Below, piece after piece: positions 43,723-52,627 of a stretch of 64,000 bases of DNA; position 1 is the stretch's first letter, and each line of letters starts with the position of its first letter. The stretch comes from JAUNSR01 sp036655355. Its GTDB lineage: Bacteria; Bacteroidota; Bacteroidia; Bacteroidales; JAUNSR01. Both the position numbers and the translations under genes were made by a program. The stretch is from assembly GCA_036655355.1 (NCBI GenBank), contig JAVVQG010000003.1, positions 243,165 to 307,164 of the forward strand, given 5' to 3'. Under the pieces are notes generated by a model that worked only from the letters and a program-made list of their open reading frames with translations, had not been told where the DNA came from and ran no database searches.

Positions 43723-44340
43723 ATGCCAGGATTATTAGGAAAAAAAATCGGAATGACATCCGTTTTCAGTGCCGATGGTAAAAATGTACCATGCACTGTT
43801 ATCGAAGTAGGTCCTTGTGTAGTTACTCAGATCAAAACTATCGCTACAGATGGTTATGAAGCAGTTCAGGTAGGTTTCCAGGATAAAAAAGAGAAACATA
43901 CAACAAAACCTGAAATGGGACATTTCGCGAAAGCGGGAGTAACTCCAAAGAGACACTTGGCCGAGTTCAAAGGTTATGAAACAGAGTACAAACTGGGTGA
44001 CGTTATCACTGTAGATTTGTTTGCTGACGTTGAGTTTGTTGACGTTGTAGGTACTTCTAAAGGTAAAGGTTTCCAGGGTGTTGTTAAACGCCACGGATTC
44101 GGTGGTGTAGGTCAGGCTACTCACGGTCAGCACAACCGTCTACGTGCTCCGGGTTCAGTAGGTGCATGTTCTTATCCAGCACGTGTATTCAAAGGAACTC
44201 GTATGGCAGGACAGATGGGTAATGAGCGTGTAACAGTATCTAACCTACAGATTTTAAAAGTTATTCCTGAACACAACCTACTATTGGTTAAGGGTTCTGT
44301 ACCAGGATGTAAAGGTTCAATCGTAACAATTGAGAAATAA
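43723..44340 (+). CDS. rplC: 50S ribosomal protein L3
   Basis: 205 residues. Early-assembly protein whose loop reaches the peptidyl-transferase centre; KGKGFQGVVKRHGFGGVGQATHGQ is the conserved loop region. Its stop overlaps the rplD start by one base (TAATG), indicating coupled translation. Confidence 0.97.
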   Translation: MPGLLGKKIGMTSVFSADGKNVPCTVIEVGPCVVTQIKTIATDGYEAVQVGFQDKKEKHTTKPEMGHFAKAGVTPKRHLAEFKGYETEYKLGDVITVDLFADVEFVDVVGTSKGKGFQGVVKRHGFGGVGQATHGQHNRLRAPGSVGACSYPARVFKGTRMAGQMGNERVTVSNLQILKVIPEHNLLLVKGSVPGCKGSIVTIEK

Positions 44341-44960
44341 TGGAACTGAGCGTATATAACATTAAAGGTGAGGATACCGGAAGAAAGATTACCTTGAGCG
44401 ATTCTGTATTCGGAATCGAGCCCAACACTCATGCCATCTATTTGGATGTTAAACAGTATTTGGCTAACCTTCGTCAGGGTACTCACAAATCTAAAGAAAG
44501 AAGCGAAATCTCTGGTTCAACAAGAAAGTTGAAACGTCAGAAAGGTACCGGTGGTGCACGTTCTGGTGATATCAACTCTCCGGTTATGGTAGGTGGGGGC
44601 CGTGTATTCGGACCACGTCCACGTAACTACGGGTTCAAATTGAACAAAAAAGTGAAGAATCTTGCACGTAAATCTGCATTGACTTTAAAGGCTCAGGAAA
44701 ATGCGATTGTTGTTCTAGAAGATTTCACATTTGAAACTCCGAAAACTAAAGCTTTCGTAGAGATGGCTAAAAACCTGCAACTGTCTGATAAAAAGGTAGT
44801 TTTGGTTTTGTCAGAACTAAATAAAAACGTATATTTGTCGGCTCGAAATATTGAAAAGGCAAGTGTTGTAACAGTTTCAGAATTAAACACTTATCGTGTT
44901 ATGAACACTGCGGCAGTAGTGTTGACAGAAGGTTCTGTAGCTGCGATCAATAACATTTAA
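44340..44960 (+). CDS. rplD: 50S ribosomal protein L4
   Basis: 206 residues with the exit-tunnel loop QKGTGGARSGDINSPVMVGG-type sequence. In E. coli L4 represses the S10 operon; no comparable leader is visible before rpsJ here. Start overlaps the rplC stop. Confidence 0.97.
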   Translation: MELSVYNIKGEDTGRKITLSDSVFGIEPNTHAIYLDVKQYLANLRQGTHKSKERSEISGSTRKLKRQKGTGGARSGDINSPVMVGGGRVFGPRPRNYGFKLNKKVKNLARKSALTLKAQENAIVVLEDFTFETPKTKAFVEMAKNLQLSDKKVVLVLSELNKNVYLSARNIEKASVVTVSELNTYRVMNTAAVVLTEGSVAAINNI

Positions 44961-44962
44961 TG

Positions 44963-44970
44963 TAAGGAGG
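44963..44970 (+). promoter_or_regulatory. Strong Shine-Dalgarno site before rplW
   Basis: TAAGGAGG, a full complement of the 16S 3' end, lies 8 bases before the ATG of rplW. Most genes in the window have no such site, as expected for Bacteroidota. Confidence 0.85.
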
Positions 44971-44978
44971 CTAAAATA

Positions 44979-45269
44979 ATGAAAGTTATTATCAAACCGA
45001 TTGTTACTGAAAAGATGACCCTGTTGACTGATAAACTTAACCGTTTCGGTTTCAAGGTTAATCCGGATGCTAACAAACTGCAGATCAAAGAGGCAGTAGA
45101 AAAGATGTACAATGTAACAGTTACAGACGTAAACACTGCTAACTTCGATGGCAAAAAGAAAAGCCGCTACACTAAATCAGGATTGATCACAGGTAGAACT
45201 GGTTCTTTCAAGAAAGCTATCGTTACGTTGAAAGAGGGAGATACTATTGATTTTTACAGCAATATCTAA
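44979..45269 (+). CDS. rplW: 50S ribosomal protein L23
   Basis: 96 residues. Located at the tunnel exit, where trigger factor and signal recognition particle dock. IIKPIVTEKM is the typical start and TGRTGSFKKAIVTLKEGD the typical end. It is one of only two genes here with a perfect Shine-Dalgarno sequence. Confidence 0.97.
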   Translation: MKVIIKPIVTEKMTLLTDKLNRFGFKVNPDANKLQIKEAVEKMYNVTVTDVNTANFDGKKKSRYTKSGLITGRTGSFKKAIVTLKEGDTIDFYSNI

Positions 45270-45276
45270 TTAAGAA

Positions 45277-46101
45277 ATGGCAGTACGTAAATTTAAGCCC
45301 ACTACACCGGGGCAGAGACACAAAGTTATTGGTGCATTTAATGAAATCACTGCTAGCGCACCAGAAAAGTCTCTTGTAACAGGTAAAAGAAAATCGGGTG
45401 GCCGTAACAACGTCGGTAAAATGACAATGCGTTATATCGGTGGTGGTCACAAAAGAAGATTCCGTTTTATCGACTTCAAGAGAAATAAAGACGGTGTACC
45501 AGCAATCGTAAAAACAATCGAATACGATCCAAACCGTTCGGCGCGTATCGCATTGCTTTATTACGCTGATGGTGAAAAACGTTATATCATTGCACCAAAC
45601 GGCTTGGAAGTTGGTACTCAGCTTATGTCTGGGGAAAATGCAGCACCAGAAGTAGGAAACAGCCTTCCATTGGCAAACATTCCTGTAGGTACTGTAATCC
45701 ACAACATCGAATTGAACCCAGGACAGGGAGCTGCCCTAGTTCGTTCAGCTGGTACTTTCGCACAGCTTACTTCAAAAGAAGGTAAATATGCAATCATTAA
45801 ATTGCCTTCAGGAGAAACTCGTAAGATCCTTGCTTCTTGTAAAGCAACTGTAGGTAGCGTAGGTAACTCAGAACACTCACTTGAGAAATCAGGTAAGGCA
45901 GGTCGCACAAGATGGGCAGGTCGCCGTCCACGAGTTCGTGGTGTAGCGATGAACCCGGTAGATCACCCAATGGGTGGTGGTGAAGGCCGTTCGTCTGGTG
46001 GTCACCCACGTTCACGCAAAGGCTTGTACGCTAAGGGTCTTAAGACAAGATCTCCGAAGAAACATTCTTCGAAGTATATTATTGAAAGAAGAAAGAAATA
46101 A
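45277..46101 (+). CDS. rplB: 50S ribosomal protein L2
   Basis: 274 residues. Needed for subunit joining and peptidyl transfer. The signature GVAMNPVDHPMGGGEGRSSGG, interrupted here only by normal residues, includes the His close to the active centre. Eight bases after rplW. Confidence 0.98.
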   Translation: MAVRKFKPTTPGQRHKVIGAFNEITASAPEKSLVTGKRKSGGRNNVGKMTMRYIGGGHKRRFRFIDFKRNKDGVPAIVKTIEYDPNRSARIALLYYADGEKRYIIAPNGLEVGTQLMSGENAAPEVGNSLPLANIPVGTVIHNIELNPGQGAALVRSAGTFAQLTSKEGKYAIIKLPSGETRKILASCKATVGSVGNSEHSLEKSGKAGRTRWAGRRPRVRGVAMNPVDHPMGGGEGRSSGGHPRSRKGLYAKGLKTRSPKKHSSKYIIERRKK

Positions 46102-46121
46102 TCTGATTAATTGAAGTAACT

Positions 46122-46391
46122 ATGAGTCGTTCCTTAAAAAAAGGCCCATATATTAGTGTGAAACTTGAGACTAAAGTTTTAGCTATGAACGAAACTGGTA
46201 AAAAATCAGTTATCAAAACATGGTCTAGAGCTTCAATGATCTCTCCTGATTTCGTAGGACATACGATTGCAGTTCACAACGGTAATAAATTTATTCCTGT
46301 TTACGTAACTGAAAACATGGTAGGTCACAAACTTGGTGAATTCGCACCAACTCGTAACTTCCGTGGACATGGTGGTAACAAGAAAAGATAA
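46122..46391 (+). CDS. rpsS: 30S ribosomal protein S19
   Basis: 89 residues, MSRSLKKGPYI at the start and FAPTRNFRGH near the end. Forms a complex with S13 in the 30S head and touches the A-site tRNA. Confidence 0.97.
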   Translation: MSRSLKKGPYISVKLETKVLAMNETGKKSVIKTWSRASMISPDFVGHTIAVHNGNKFIPVYVTENMVGHKLGEFAPTRNFRGHGGNKKR

Positions 46392-46419
46392 TAAGGGTCT
46401 AAAAAAAAGAATATAAAAA

Positions 46420-46830
46420 ATGGGTGCAAGAAAAAGAATATCAGCTGATAAAAGAAAAGAAGCCCTGAAGACTACATACTTTGCGAAACTGAATAACGTT
46501 CCGACATCTCCACGTAAAATGCGCTTAGTAGCGGACATGGTGAGAGGAATGGAAGTATTCAAAGCGCTAGGAGTATTGAAGTTCTCTAACAAAGAGGCTG
46601 CTCAGAGAGTAGAAAAGCTTCTTCGTTCAGCGATTGCAAACTGGGAGCAGAAAAACGAACGTAAAGCTGAAAGCGGTGAGCTTATGATCTCAGCTATTAG
46701 CGTTGACTCAGCGGCGATGTTGAAAAGACTTCGTCCAGCTCCACAGGGTAGAGCTTACCGTATCCGTAAACGCTCTAACCACGTAACTTTGTTTGTTGAT
46801 ACAATGAGTAAAAACGATAATCAAAATTAA
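46420..46830 (+). CDS. rplV: 50S ribosomal protein L22
   Basis: 136 residues. Its beta-hairpin (RLRPAPQGRAYRIRKRSNHV) lines the exit tunnel near the macrolide site; no deletion is visible there. N-terminal extension rich in Lys/Arg relative to E. coli. Confidence 0.97.
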   Translation: MGARKRISADKRKEALKTTYFAKLNNVPTSPRKMRLVADMVRGMEVFKALGVLKFSNKEAAQRVEKLLRSAIANWEQKNERKAESGELMISAISVDSAAMLKRLRPAPQGRAYRIRKRSNHVTLFVDTMSKNDNQN

Positions 46831-46837
46831 TTGCTAG

Positions 46838-47563
46838 ATGGGACAGAAAGTAAATCCGATAAGTAACCGTTTGGGAATCGTCCGTGGATGGGATTCTAAC
46901 TGGTATGCAGGCAAAAATTGCGGAGATGTTTTGTTGGAAGACAGCAAAATCCGTAAATACCTGAACGCCCGTCTGGCAAAAGCAAGCATTTCACGTATCG
47001 TTATCGAACGTACGTTGAAACTTGTTACTATTACTATTTGTACAGCTCGTCCGGGAATTATCATCGGAAAAGGTGGACAGGAAGTAGATAAGCTAAAAGA
47101 AGAGTTGAAGAAAATCACTGATAAGGATATTCAGATCAACATCTTCGAGGTTAAAAAACCAGAACTTGACGCAGTAATCGTAGCGAACAACATCGCTCGT
47201 CAGATTGAAGGTAAAATTGCTTATCGCCGTGCTGTGAAAATGGCTATTCAATCGACAATGCGCGTAGGTGCAGAAGGTATCAAAGTAATGGTATCTGGTC
47301 GTTTGAATGGTGCTGAGATGGCTCGTTCAGAAATGTACAAAGAGGGACGTACTCCACTTCATACATTCCGTGCTGATATTGACTACGCTTTGGCTGAAGC
47401 TTTGACTAAAGTTGGTTTGCTTGGTGTGAAGGTTTGGATCTGCCGTGGTGAGATCTATGGTAAAAAAGACCTAGCTCCATCATTCGTTCAGCAGAAAGAA
47501 ACACGTGGCGGAAACGCTAATTCTGGAAACAGAAAAGGTGGTTTCAAAAAGAACAAAAAGTAA
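46838..47563 (+). CDS. rpsC: 30S ribosomal protein S3
   Basis: 241 residues. KH domain with GKGGQEVDKLKEELKKI at the mRNA entry channel, and the C-terminal GRTPLHTFRADIDYALAEA. The tail (GGNANSGNRKGGFKKNKK) is a basic extension. Starts 7 bases after rplV. Confidence 0.98.
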   Translation: MGQKVNPISNRLGIVRGWDSNWYAGKNCGDVLLEDSKIRKYLNARLAKASISRIVIERTLKLVTITICTARPGIIIGKGGQEVDKLKEELKKITDKDIQINIFEVKKPELDAVIVANNIARQIEGKIAYRRAVKMAIQSTMRVGAEGIKVMVSGRLNGAEMARSEMYKEGRTPLHTFRADIDYALAEALTKVGLLGVKVWICRGEIYGKKDLAPSFVQQKETRGGNANSGNRKGGFKKNKK

Positions 47564-47591
47564 TCGTTTAACGAATTAGAACTTAAAGAAC

Positions 47592-48023
47592 ATGTTACAA
47601 CCAAAGAAGACAAAGTTCAGAAGACAGCAGAAAGGCCGTATGAAGGGTGAAGCTCAGCGTGGTCATCAGTTGGCTTTCGGTTCATTTGGTATCAAGACTT
47701 TGCAATCAAAATGGATTACTGGTCGTCAGATTGAAGCAGCTCGTATCGCCGTAACGCGTTACATGCAGCGTCAGGGACAGATTTGGATCCGTATCTTCCC
47801 AGATAAACCGATCACAAAGAAACCAGCTGAAGTACGTATGGGTAAAGGTAAAGGTTCGCCAGAAGGATTTGTGGCTCCTGTTACTCCAGGTCGTATCCTT
47901 ATTGAAGTTGAAGGTGTACCTTTCGAAGTAGCTAAAGAAGCACTTCGTCTAGCTGCACAGAAACTTCCAGTTACAACTAAGTTTATCGTTCGCCGTGACT
48001 ACGATGCGACACAAAATGCGTAA
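47592..48023 (+). CDS. rplP: 50S ribosomal protein L16
   Basis: 143 residues. Helps position the A-site tRNA acceptor arm. KFRRQQKGRMKG at the start and RMGKGKGSPEGFVAPV in the centre are characteristic; the latter contains the Arg modified in some bacteria. Confidence 0.97.
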   Translation: MLQPKKTKFRRQQKGRMKGEAQRGHQLAFGSFGIKTLQSKWITGRQIEAARIAVTRYMQRQGQIWIRIFPDKPITKKPAEVRMGKGKGSPEGFVAPVTPGRILIEVEGVPFEVAKEALRLAAQKLPVTTKFIVRRDYDATQNA

Positions 48024-48030
48024 TTAAGTT

Positions 48031-48225
48031 ATGAAAATAGCAGAAATCAAAGAATTAAGCACAGAGGAATTGGTAGAAAGAGCAGCTGCATTGAAAGCTG
48101 CCTTGAACCAGATGGAAATCAATCACAGTATTTCTCCTTTGGATAATCCTGCTCTAATCAAACAGAACCGCAGGGATATCGCGCGCATGATGACAGAGTT
48201 GCGCAACAGAGAACTAAACAAATAA
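48031..48225 (+). CDS. rpmC: 50S ribosomal protein L29
   Basis: 64 residues, two helices at the tunnel exit next to L23. IKELSTEELVERAAALK and NRRDIARMMTELRNRE are family features. Confidence 0.95.
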   Translation: MKIAEIKELSTEELVERAAALKAALNQMEINHSISPLDNPALIKQNRRDIARMMTELRNRELNK

Positions 48226-48239
48226 CCCACAGAAGCCTG

Positions 48240-48497
48240 ATGGAAACTAGAAAACTAAGAAAAGAAAGAATCGGGGTAGTTTTCAGCAACAAAATGGATA
48301 AAACCATTACAGTAGCTGTGAAATGGAAAGAAAAACACCCTATCTACGGTAAATTCGTTAACAAAACGAAGAAATACCATGCTCATGACGAAAAGAACGA
48401 GTGTAACATTGGCGACACTGTAAGATTGATGGAAACTCGTCCGCTGAGCAAAATGAAAAGATGGAGATTGGTTGAAATTATCGAAAGAGCGAAATAA
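48240..48497 (+). CDS. rpsQ: 30S ribosomal protein S17
   Basis: 85 residues of OB fold with GVVFSNKMDKTITVAV and NIGDTVRLMETRPLSKMKRW. Last gene of the S10 section; rplN begins two bases after its stop. Confidence 0.97.
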   Translation: METRKLRKERIGVVFSNKMDKTITVAVKWKEKHPIYGKFVNKTKKYHAHDEKNECNIGDTVRLMETRPLSKMKRWRLVEIIERAK

Positions 48498-48499
48498 TT

Positions 48500-48865
48500 A
48501 TGATACAACAAGAATCAAGACTAAAAGTAGCTGATAACAGCGGTGCTAAAGAAGCACTTTGTATCCGCGTTCTAGGTGGAACTGGAAGACGTTACGCTTC
48601 TGTTGGGGATATTATCGTAGTTTCGATTAAGAGTACAATCCCATCAAGCGATGTTAAAAAAGGAGCGGTATCTAAAGCAATCGTTGTTCGTACTAAAAAA
48701 GAAGTACGTCGTCCGGATGGATCATATATCCGTTTCGATGACAACGCATGCGTATTGTTGAACGGTGCAGGTGAAATGAGAGGATCTCGTATCTTCGGAC
48801 CTGTAGCTCGTGAACTTCGTAATGCAAACATGAAGATTGTATCACTTGCACCTGAAGTGCTTTAA
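48500..48865 (+). CDS. rplN: 50S ribosomal protein L14
   Basis: 121 residues. Begins MIQQESRLKVADNSGAKE, and the conserved RFDDNACVLLN and GTRIFGPVARELR-like (here GSRIFGPVARELR) segments follow. Forms intersubunit bridges with 16S rRNA. Confidence 0.98.
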   Translation: MIQQESRLKVADNSGAKEALCIRVLGGTGRRYASVGDIIVVSIKSTIPSSDVKKGAVSKAIVVRTKKEVRRPDGSYIRFDDNACVLLNGAGEMRGSRIFGPVARELRNANMKIVSLAPEVL

Positions 48866-48885
48866 TGTCCAAAACAAAGTAAGTA

Positions 48886-49206
48886 ATGAGCAAATTACAC
48901 ATCAAAAAAGGCGATACAGTTTACGTTAACGCTGGTGAAGACAAAGGTAAAACCGGCCGTGTGTTGAGCGTTCTTGTGAAAGAACAGCGTGCAATCGTAG
49001 AAGGTATCAATATGGTGTCTAAGCACACTAAGCCTAATGCGCAGAATCCTCAGGGAGGAATTGAAAAGAAAGAAGCCCCTATTCATATTTCTAATCTGAA
49101 CTTGATCGATCCTAAGTCTGGTAAAGCGACTCGTATCGGTCGTAAAGAAAACGAAGAAGGTGTTTTAGTGCGTTATTCTAAAAAATCAGGAGAGGAGATC
49201 AAATAA
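48886..49206 (+). CDS. rplX: 50S ribosomal protein L24
   Basis: 106 residues. KOW motif in KKGDTVYVNAGEDKGKTGRV. Assembly initiator for the 50S subunit. The stop overlaps the rplE start by one base (TAATG). Confidence 0.97.
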   Translation: MSKLHIKKGDTVYVNAGEDKGKTGRVLSVLVKEQRAIVEGINMVSKHTKPNAQNPQGGIEKKEAPIHISNLNLIDPKSGKATRIGRKENEEGVLVRYSKKSGEEIK

Positions 49207-49763
49207 TGGCTAATACAGCAAGTCTTAAGAACGAATATAAAGAAAGAATCGTTCCTGCTTTGATGAAAGAGTTTAACTACTCTTCTGTTATGCAGGTTCC
49301 TGTTTTGAAAAAGATCGTTATCAACCAGGGTCTTGGTATGGCAACAGCTGATAAAAAGATCATCGAAACAGCTATTAATGAGTTGACAGCTATTACTGGT
49401 CAGAAGGCGGTAGCTACTCTTTCTCGCAAAGACATCTCTAACTTTAAGTTGCGTAAAAAAATGCCGATTGGTGTTATGGTAACTCTACGTCGCGAGCAGA
49501 TGTACGAATTTCTTGAAAGATTAATTCGCGTTGCTCTTCCACGTATCCGTGACTTCAAAGGTATCGAGAGCAAATTGGATGGCCGTGGTAACTACACATT
49601 GGGTATCCAGGAGCAGATTATGTTCCCGGAAATTAATATCGAGAATATTAACAGAATCTTGGGAATGAATATTACCTTTGTGACTTCAGCTAACACTGAT
49701 GAAGAGGGTTATGCTCTTTTGAAAGAATTCGGTTTGCCTTTTAAAAACGCTAAAAAAGACTAA
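49206..49763 (+). CDS. rplE: 50S ribosomal protein L5
   Basis: 185 residues. Binds 5S rRNA in the central protuberance together with L18. KIVINQGLGMA, TLRREQMYEFLERL and GIQEQIMFPEI are family motifs. Confidence 0.98.
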   Translation: MANTASLKNEYKERIVPALMKEFNYSSVMQVPVLKKIVINQGLGMATADKKIIETAINELTAITGQKAVATLSRKDISNFKLRKKMPIGVMVTLRREQMYEFLERLIRVALPRIRDFKGIESKLDGRGNYTLGIQEQIMFPEINIENINRILGMNITFVTSANTDEEGYALLKEFGLPFKNAKKD

Positions 49764-49766
49764 GAT

Positions 49767-50036
49767 ATGGCTAAGGAATCAATGAAAGCCCGCGAAGTGA
49801 AAAGAGCGAAATTGGTAGCAAAATATGCTGCTAAACGTGCAGAACTTAAAGCTGCAGGTGACTATGAAGCTCTTCAGGCACTTCCAAAAAATGCTTCTCC
49901 TGTTCGTTTGCACAACCGTTGCAAAATGACAGGTCGTCCTAAAGGTTACATCCGTCAGTTCGGTATTTCACGTATTCAGTTCCGTGAAATGGCATCTGCA
50001 GGTTTGATCCCGGGTGTAAAGAAAGCAAGCTGGTAA
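49767..50036 (+). CDS. rpsN: 30S ribosomal protein S14 (zinc-free type)
   Basis: 89 residues. The long form with RLHNRCKMTGRPKGYIR and FREMASAGLIPGVKKASW; it lacks the CxxC...CxxC zinc ribbon of the short form, so it needs no zinc. Confidence 0.97.
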   Translation: MAKESMKAREVKRAKLVAKYAAKRAELKAAGDYEALQALPKNASPVRLHNRCKMTGRPKGYIRQFGISRIQFREMASAGLIPGVKKASW

Positions 50037-50095
50037 GAAATTATCTTTATTGTTAAATATTGTCGGGAGTAGCCCGATTAATTCAACAAATTATT

Positions 50096-50491
50096 ATGAC
50101 AGATCCAATAGCAGATTTTCTGACGAGACTTCGTAATGCAATCAAAGCAAACCACCGTGTGGTTGAAGTTCCAGCGTCAAATTTGAAAAAAGAGATCACT
50201 AAGATCCTTTTTGCAAAAGGATACATTCTTAACTACAAATTTGTAGAAGAAGGTCCTCAGGGTACAATTAAGATCGCTCTTAAATATGACCCGATTAACA
50301 AAGTAAACGCAATCAAGAAATTGATCCGTGTTTCTACTCCAGGTCTACGTAAATACGTAGGTCATAAAGATATGCCTCGTGTTCTAAACGGTTTAGGTAT
50401 CGCTATCCTATCTACTTCGAAAGGAGTAATGACAGATAAGGAAGCTCGTGAACAGCAAATTGGTGGCGAAGTAATTTGTTATATCTACTAA
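50096..50491 (+). CDS. rpsH: 30S ribosomal protein S8
   Basis: 131 residues starting MTDPIADFLTRLRNA. In E. coli S8 represses the spc operon. An in-frame upstream codon at 50060 would add 12 residues foreign to the family. The C-terminal STSKGVMTDKEAREQQIGGE is typical. Confidence 0.97.
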   Translation: MTDPIADFLTRLRNAIKANHRVVEVPASNLKKEITKILFAKGYILNYKFVEEGPQGTIKIALKYDPINKVNAIKKLIRVSTPGLRKYVGHKDMPRVLNGLGIAILSTSKGVMTDKEAREQQIGGEVICYIY

Positions 50492-50497
50492 TTGTAT

Positions 50498-50503
50498 AGG
50501 AGG
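50498..50503 (+). promoter_or_regulatory. Strong Shine-Dalgarno site before rplF
   Basis: AGGAGG (within TATAGGAGGT) lies 8 bases before the ATG of rplF. It is the second of only two such sites noticed before genes in this window. Confidence 0.8.
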
Positions 50504-50511
50504 TTTATATT

Positions 50512-51066
50512 ATGTCAAGAATAGGAAAATTACCAGTCGCTATACCTAGTGGTGTAACCGTAACCGTAGAAGGTAACGAAGTTAAAGTTAAGGGTCCTAA
50601 AGGTGAACTATCACAGGTAGTGAACCCTGATATCAAAGTTGAAGTTGTTGACGGACAGGTGATCGTATCTCGTCCATCAGATGATAAAGAGCATCGTGCA
50701 TTACATGGTTTGTATCGCGCTTTGATCAACAATATGGTTATCGGTGTATCTGAAGGATACAAAAAGGAAATGGAACTTGTAGGTGTAGGTTACCGTGCTA
50801 ACAACAACGGCCAGGTGCTAGAGTTGTCTCTTGGTTACTCTCACAACATTTTCTTCCAGTTGCCAAAAGAGATCAAGGTTGAAACAAAATCTGAGAGAAA
50901 CAAAAACCCACTTATTATCCTTGAATCAGCTGACAAGCAATTGATCGGCCAGGTATGCTCAAAGATTCGTTCTTTCCGCAAACCTGAACCTTACAAAGGT
51001 AAAGGTATCAAGTTCGTTGGTGAGGTTATTCGCAGAAAATCTGGTAAATCAGCCGGAGCTAAGTAA
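50512..51066 (+). CDS. rplF: 50S ribosomal protein L6
   Basis: 184 residues, duplicated fold near the factor-binding site. SRIGKLPVAIPSGVTV at the start and PEPYKGKGIKFVGEVIRRK at the end are diagnostic. Preceded by a perfect Shine-Dalgarno sequence. Confidence 0.98.
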   Translation: MSRIGKLPVAIPSGVTVTVEGNEVKVKGPKGELSQVVNPDIKVEVVDGQVIVSRPSDDKEHRALHGLYRALINNMVIGVSEGYKKEMELVGVGYRANNNGQVLELSLGYSHNIFFQLPKEIKVETKSERNKNPLIILESADKQLIGQVCSKIRSFRKPEPYKGKGIKFVGEVIRRKSGKSAGAK

Positions 51067-51087
51067 TTCATGTAAATTGAAATTATC

Positions 51088-51429
51088 ATGACAACGAAGA
51101 AAGAAAGAAGACTTAAGATCAAACGTCGCATCCGTGGCAAAATTTCTGGTACAGCATCACGTCCGCGTTTGACTGTATTCAGAAGCAATAAACAGATATA
51201 TGTGCAGGTTATTGATGACCTGGCGGGAAAAACTTTAGCATCAGCTTCTTCAGCTGGTATGGAAGCAGCTCCAAAAGCAGAACTTGCTGGTAAAGTAGGT
51301 GAAGCGATCGCTAAAAAAGCACAGGAAGCAGGTATCACAAACGTCGTTTTCGACCGTAACGGATACTTGTATCATGGTAGAGTTAAAGCATTGGCAGACG
51401 CTGCTCGTAACGGCGGACTTAAATTTTAA
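51088..51429 (+). CDS. rplR: 50S ribosomal protein L18
   Basis: 113 residues. 5S rRNA-binding partner of L5; RPRLTVFRSNKQIYVQVIDD and VVFDRNGYLYHGRVKALADA are conserved. Its stop overlaps an ATG (TAATG) six bases before the likely rpsE start. Confidence 0.97.
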   Translation: MTTKKERRLKIKRRIRGKISGTASRPRLTVFRSNKQIYVQVIDDLAGKTLASASSAGMEAAPKAELAGKVGEAIAKKAQEAGITNVVFDRNGYLYHGRVKALADAARNGGLKF

Positions 51430-51434
51430 TGAAC

Positions 51435-51953
51435 ATGGCAGGAGTAAATAACAGAGTAAAAAATGCCAGCGAGATCGAGTTGAAAGACAGATTGGTGGCA
51501 ATCAACCGTGTTACTAAAGTAACAAAAGGTGGTCGTACTTTCAGCTTTTCAGCAATTGTTGTAGTTGGTAACGAAGACGGCATCGTAGGATGGGGTCTTG
51601 GTAAGGCGAGCGAGGTAACAACAGCCATCGCGAAAGGTGTTGAAGCTGCTAAAAAGAACTTGATTAAAGTTCCTGTTCTTAAAGGTACAATCCCTCACGA
51701 ACAGTTCGCTAAATTCGGTGGAGCTGAAGTTTTCATCAAACCTGCATCTCACGGTACAGGGGTTAAAGCAGGGGGTGCGATGCGCGCCGTGCTTGAAAGC
51801 GTTGGTGTAACAGACGTATTGGCAAAATCTAAAGGTTCTTCTAACCCTCACAACCTTGTGAAAGCTACAATCGAAGCTTTGGGAGAATTAAGAGATGCTC
51901 GTACCGTAGCTCAGAACCGCGGAGTGTCAATGAATACAGTGTTTAAAGGTTAA
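51435..51953 (+). CDS. rpsE: 30S ribosomal protein S5
   Basis: 172 residues from MAGVNNRVKNASE, which fits Bacteroidales relatives; an ATG at 51429 overlapping the rplR stop would add only two residues. The double-stranded RNA-binding fold has the spectinomycin-site loop around VTKVTKGGRTFSFSA, which appears normal. Confidence 0.96.
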   Translation: MAGVNNRVKNASEIELKDRLVAINRVTKVTKGGRTFSFSAIVVVGNEDGIVGWGLGKASEVTTAIAKGVEAAKKNLIKVPVLKGTIPHEQFAKFGGAEVFIKPASHGTGVKAGGAMRAVLESVGVTDVLAKSKGSSNPHNLVKATIEALGELRDARTVAQNRGVSMNTVFKG

Positions 51954-51966
51954 TTGAAAAGCAATA

Positions 51967-52143
51967 ATGGCAACTATCAAGATTAAACAGACAAAAAGTA
52001 GAATCAAGTGCCCCGCTGTTCAAAAACGCACACTTGACGCTCTTGGTTTGAGAAAAATGAACCAGGTGGTAGAACACGAAGCTACACCCCAGATTCTTGG
52101 GATGGTAGCGAAAGTAAAACATTTGATTACTATCGTAGAGTAA
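51967..52143 (+). CDS. rpmD: 50S ribosomal protein L30
   Basis: 58-residue protein that starts at ATG 51967: MATIKIKQTKSRIKCPAVQK at the start and KVKHLITIVE at the end. Position between rpsE and rplO is exactly where rpmD lies in spc operons. Optional in some bacteria; intact here. Confidence 0.96.
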   Translation: MATIKIKQTKSRIKCPAVQKRTLDALGLRKMNQVVEHEATPQILGMVAKVKHLITIVE

Positions 52144-52175
52144 TTCATAGTTCAATAAAATAAAAGATTTAAAAT

Positions 52176-52622
52176 ATGAACTTGGGTAATTTAAAACCCG
52201 CTGTAGGGTCTACTAAAACTAGAAAAAGAATTGGTCGTGGTACCGGATCTGGTTTAGGTGGTACATCTACTCGCGGTCATAAAGGTGCGAAATCAAGATC
52301 AGGTTATTCAAAGAAAATCGGTTTTGAAGGTGGTCAAATGCCTTTGCAACGTCGTCTACCTAAATTTGGTTTCAAAAACATCAACCACGTAGAGTATAAA
52401 GCAATCAACCTTGACACAATCCAGGAACTTGCAACTGCACAGAACCTGACTAAAGTTGACTTGAACGCGTTGATCGCTGCAGGCTTTATCTCTTCAAAAC
52501 AATTAGTTAAAATTCTAGGTAAAGGTAACCTAACTGCTAAATTGGAAGTTGAAGCTAACGCTTTCTCTAAAACAGCAGAAGCCGCTATCATTGCCGCAGG
52601 TGGAACAGTAGTTAAAATCTAA
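52176..52622 (+). CDS. rplO: 50S ribosomal protein L15
   Basis: 148 residues. Glycine-rich start (RIGRGTGSGLGGTSTRGHKG), GFEGGQMPLQRRLPK in the middle. Late assembly protein of the 50S subunit; secY begins 5 bases after its stop. Confidence 0.97.
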   Translation: MNLGNLKPAVGSTKTRKRIGRGTGSGLGGTSTRGHKGAKSRSGYSKKIGFEGGQMPLQRRLPKFGFKNINHVEYKAINLDTIQELATAQNLTKVDLNALIAAGFISSKQLVKILGKGNLTAKLEVEANAFSKTAEAAIIAAGGTVVKI

Positions 52623-52627
52623 GATAC

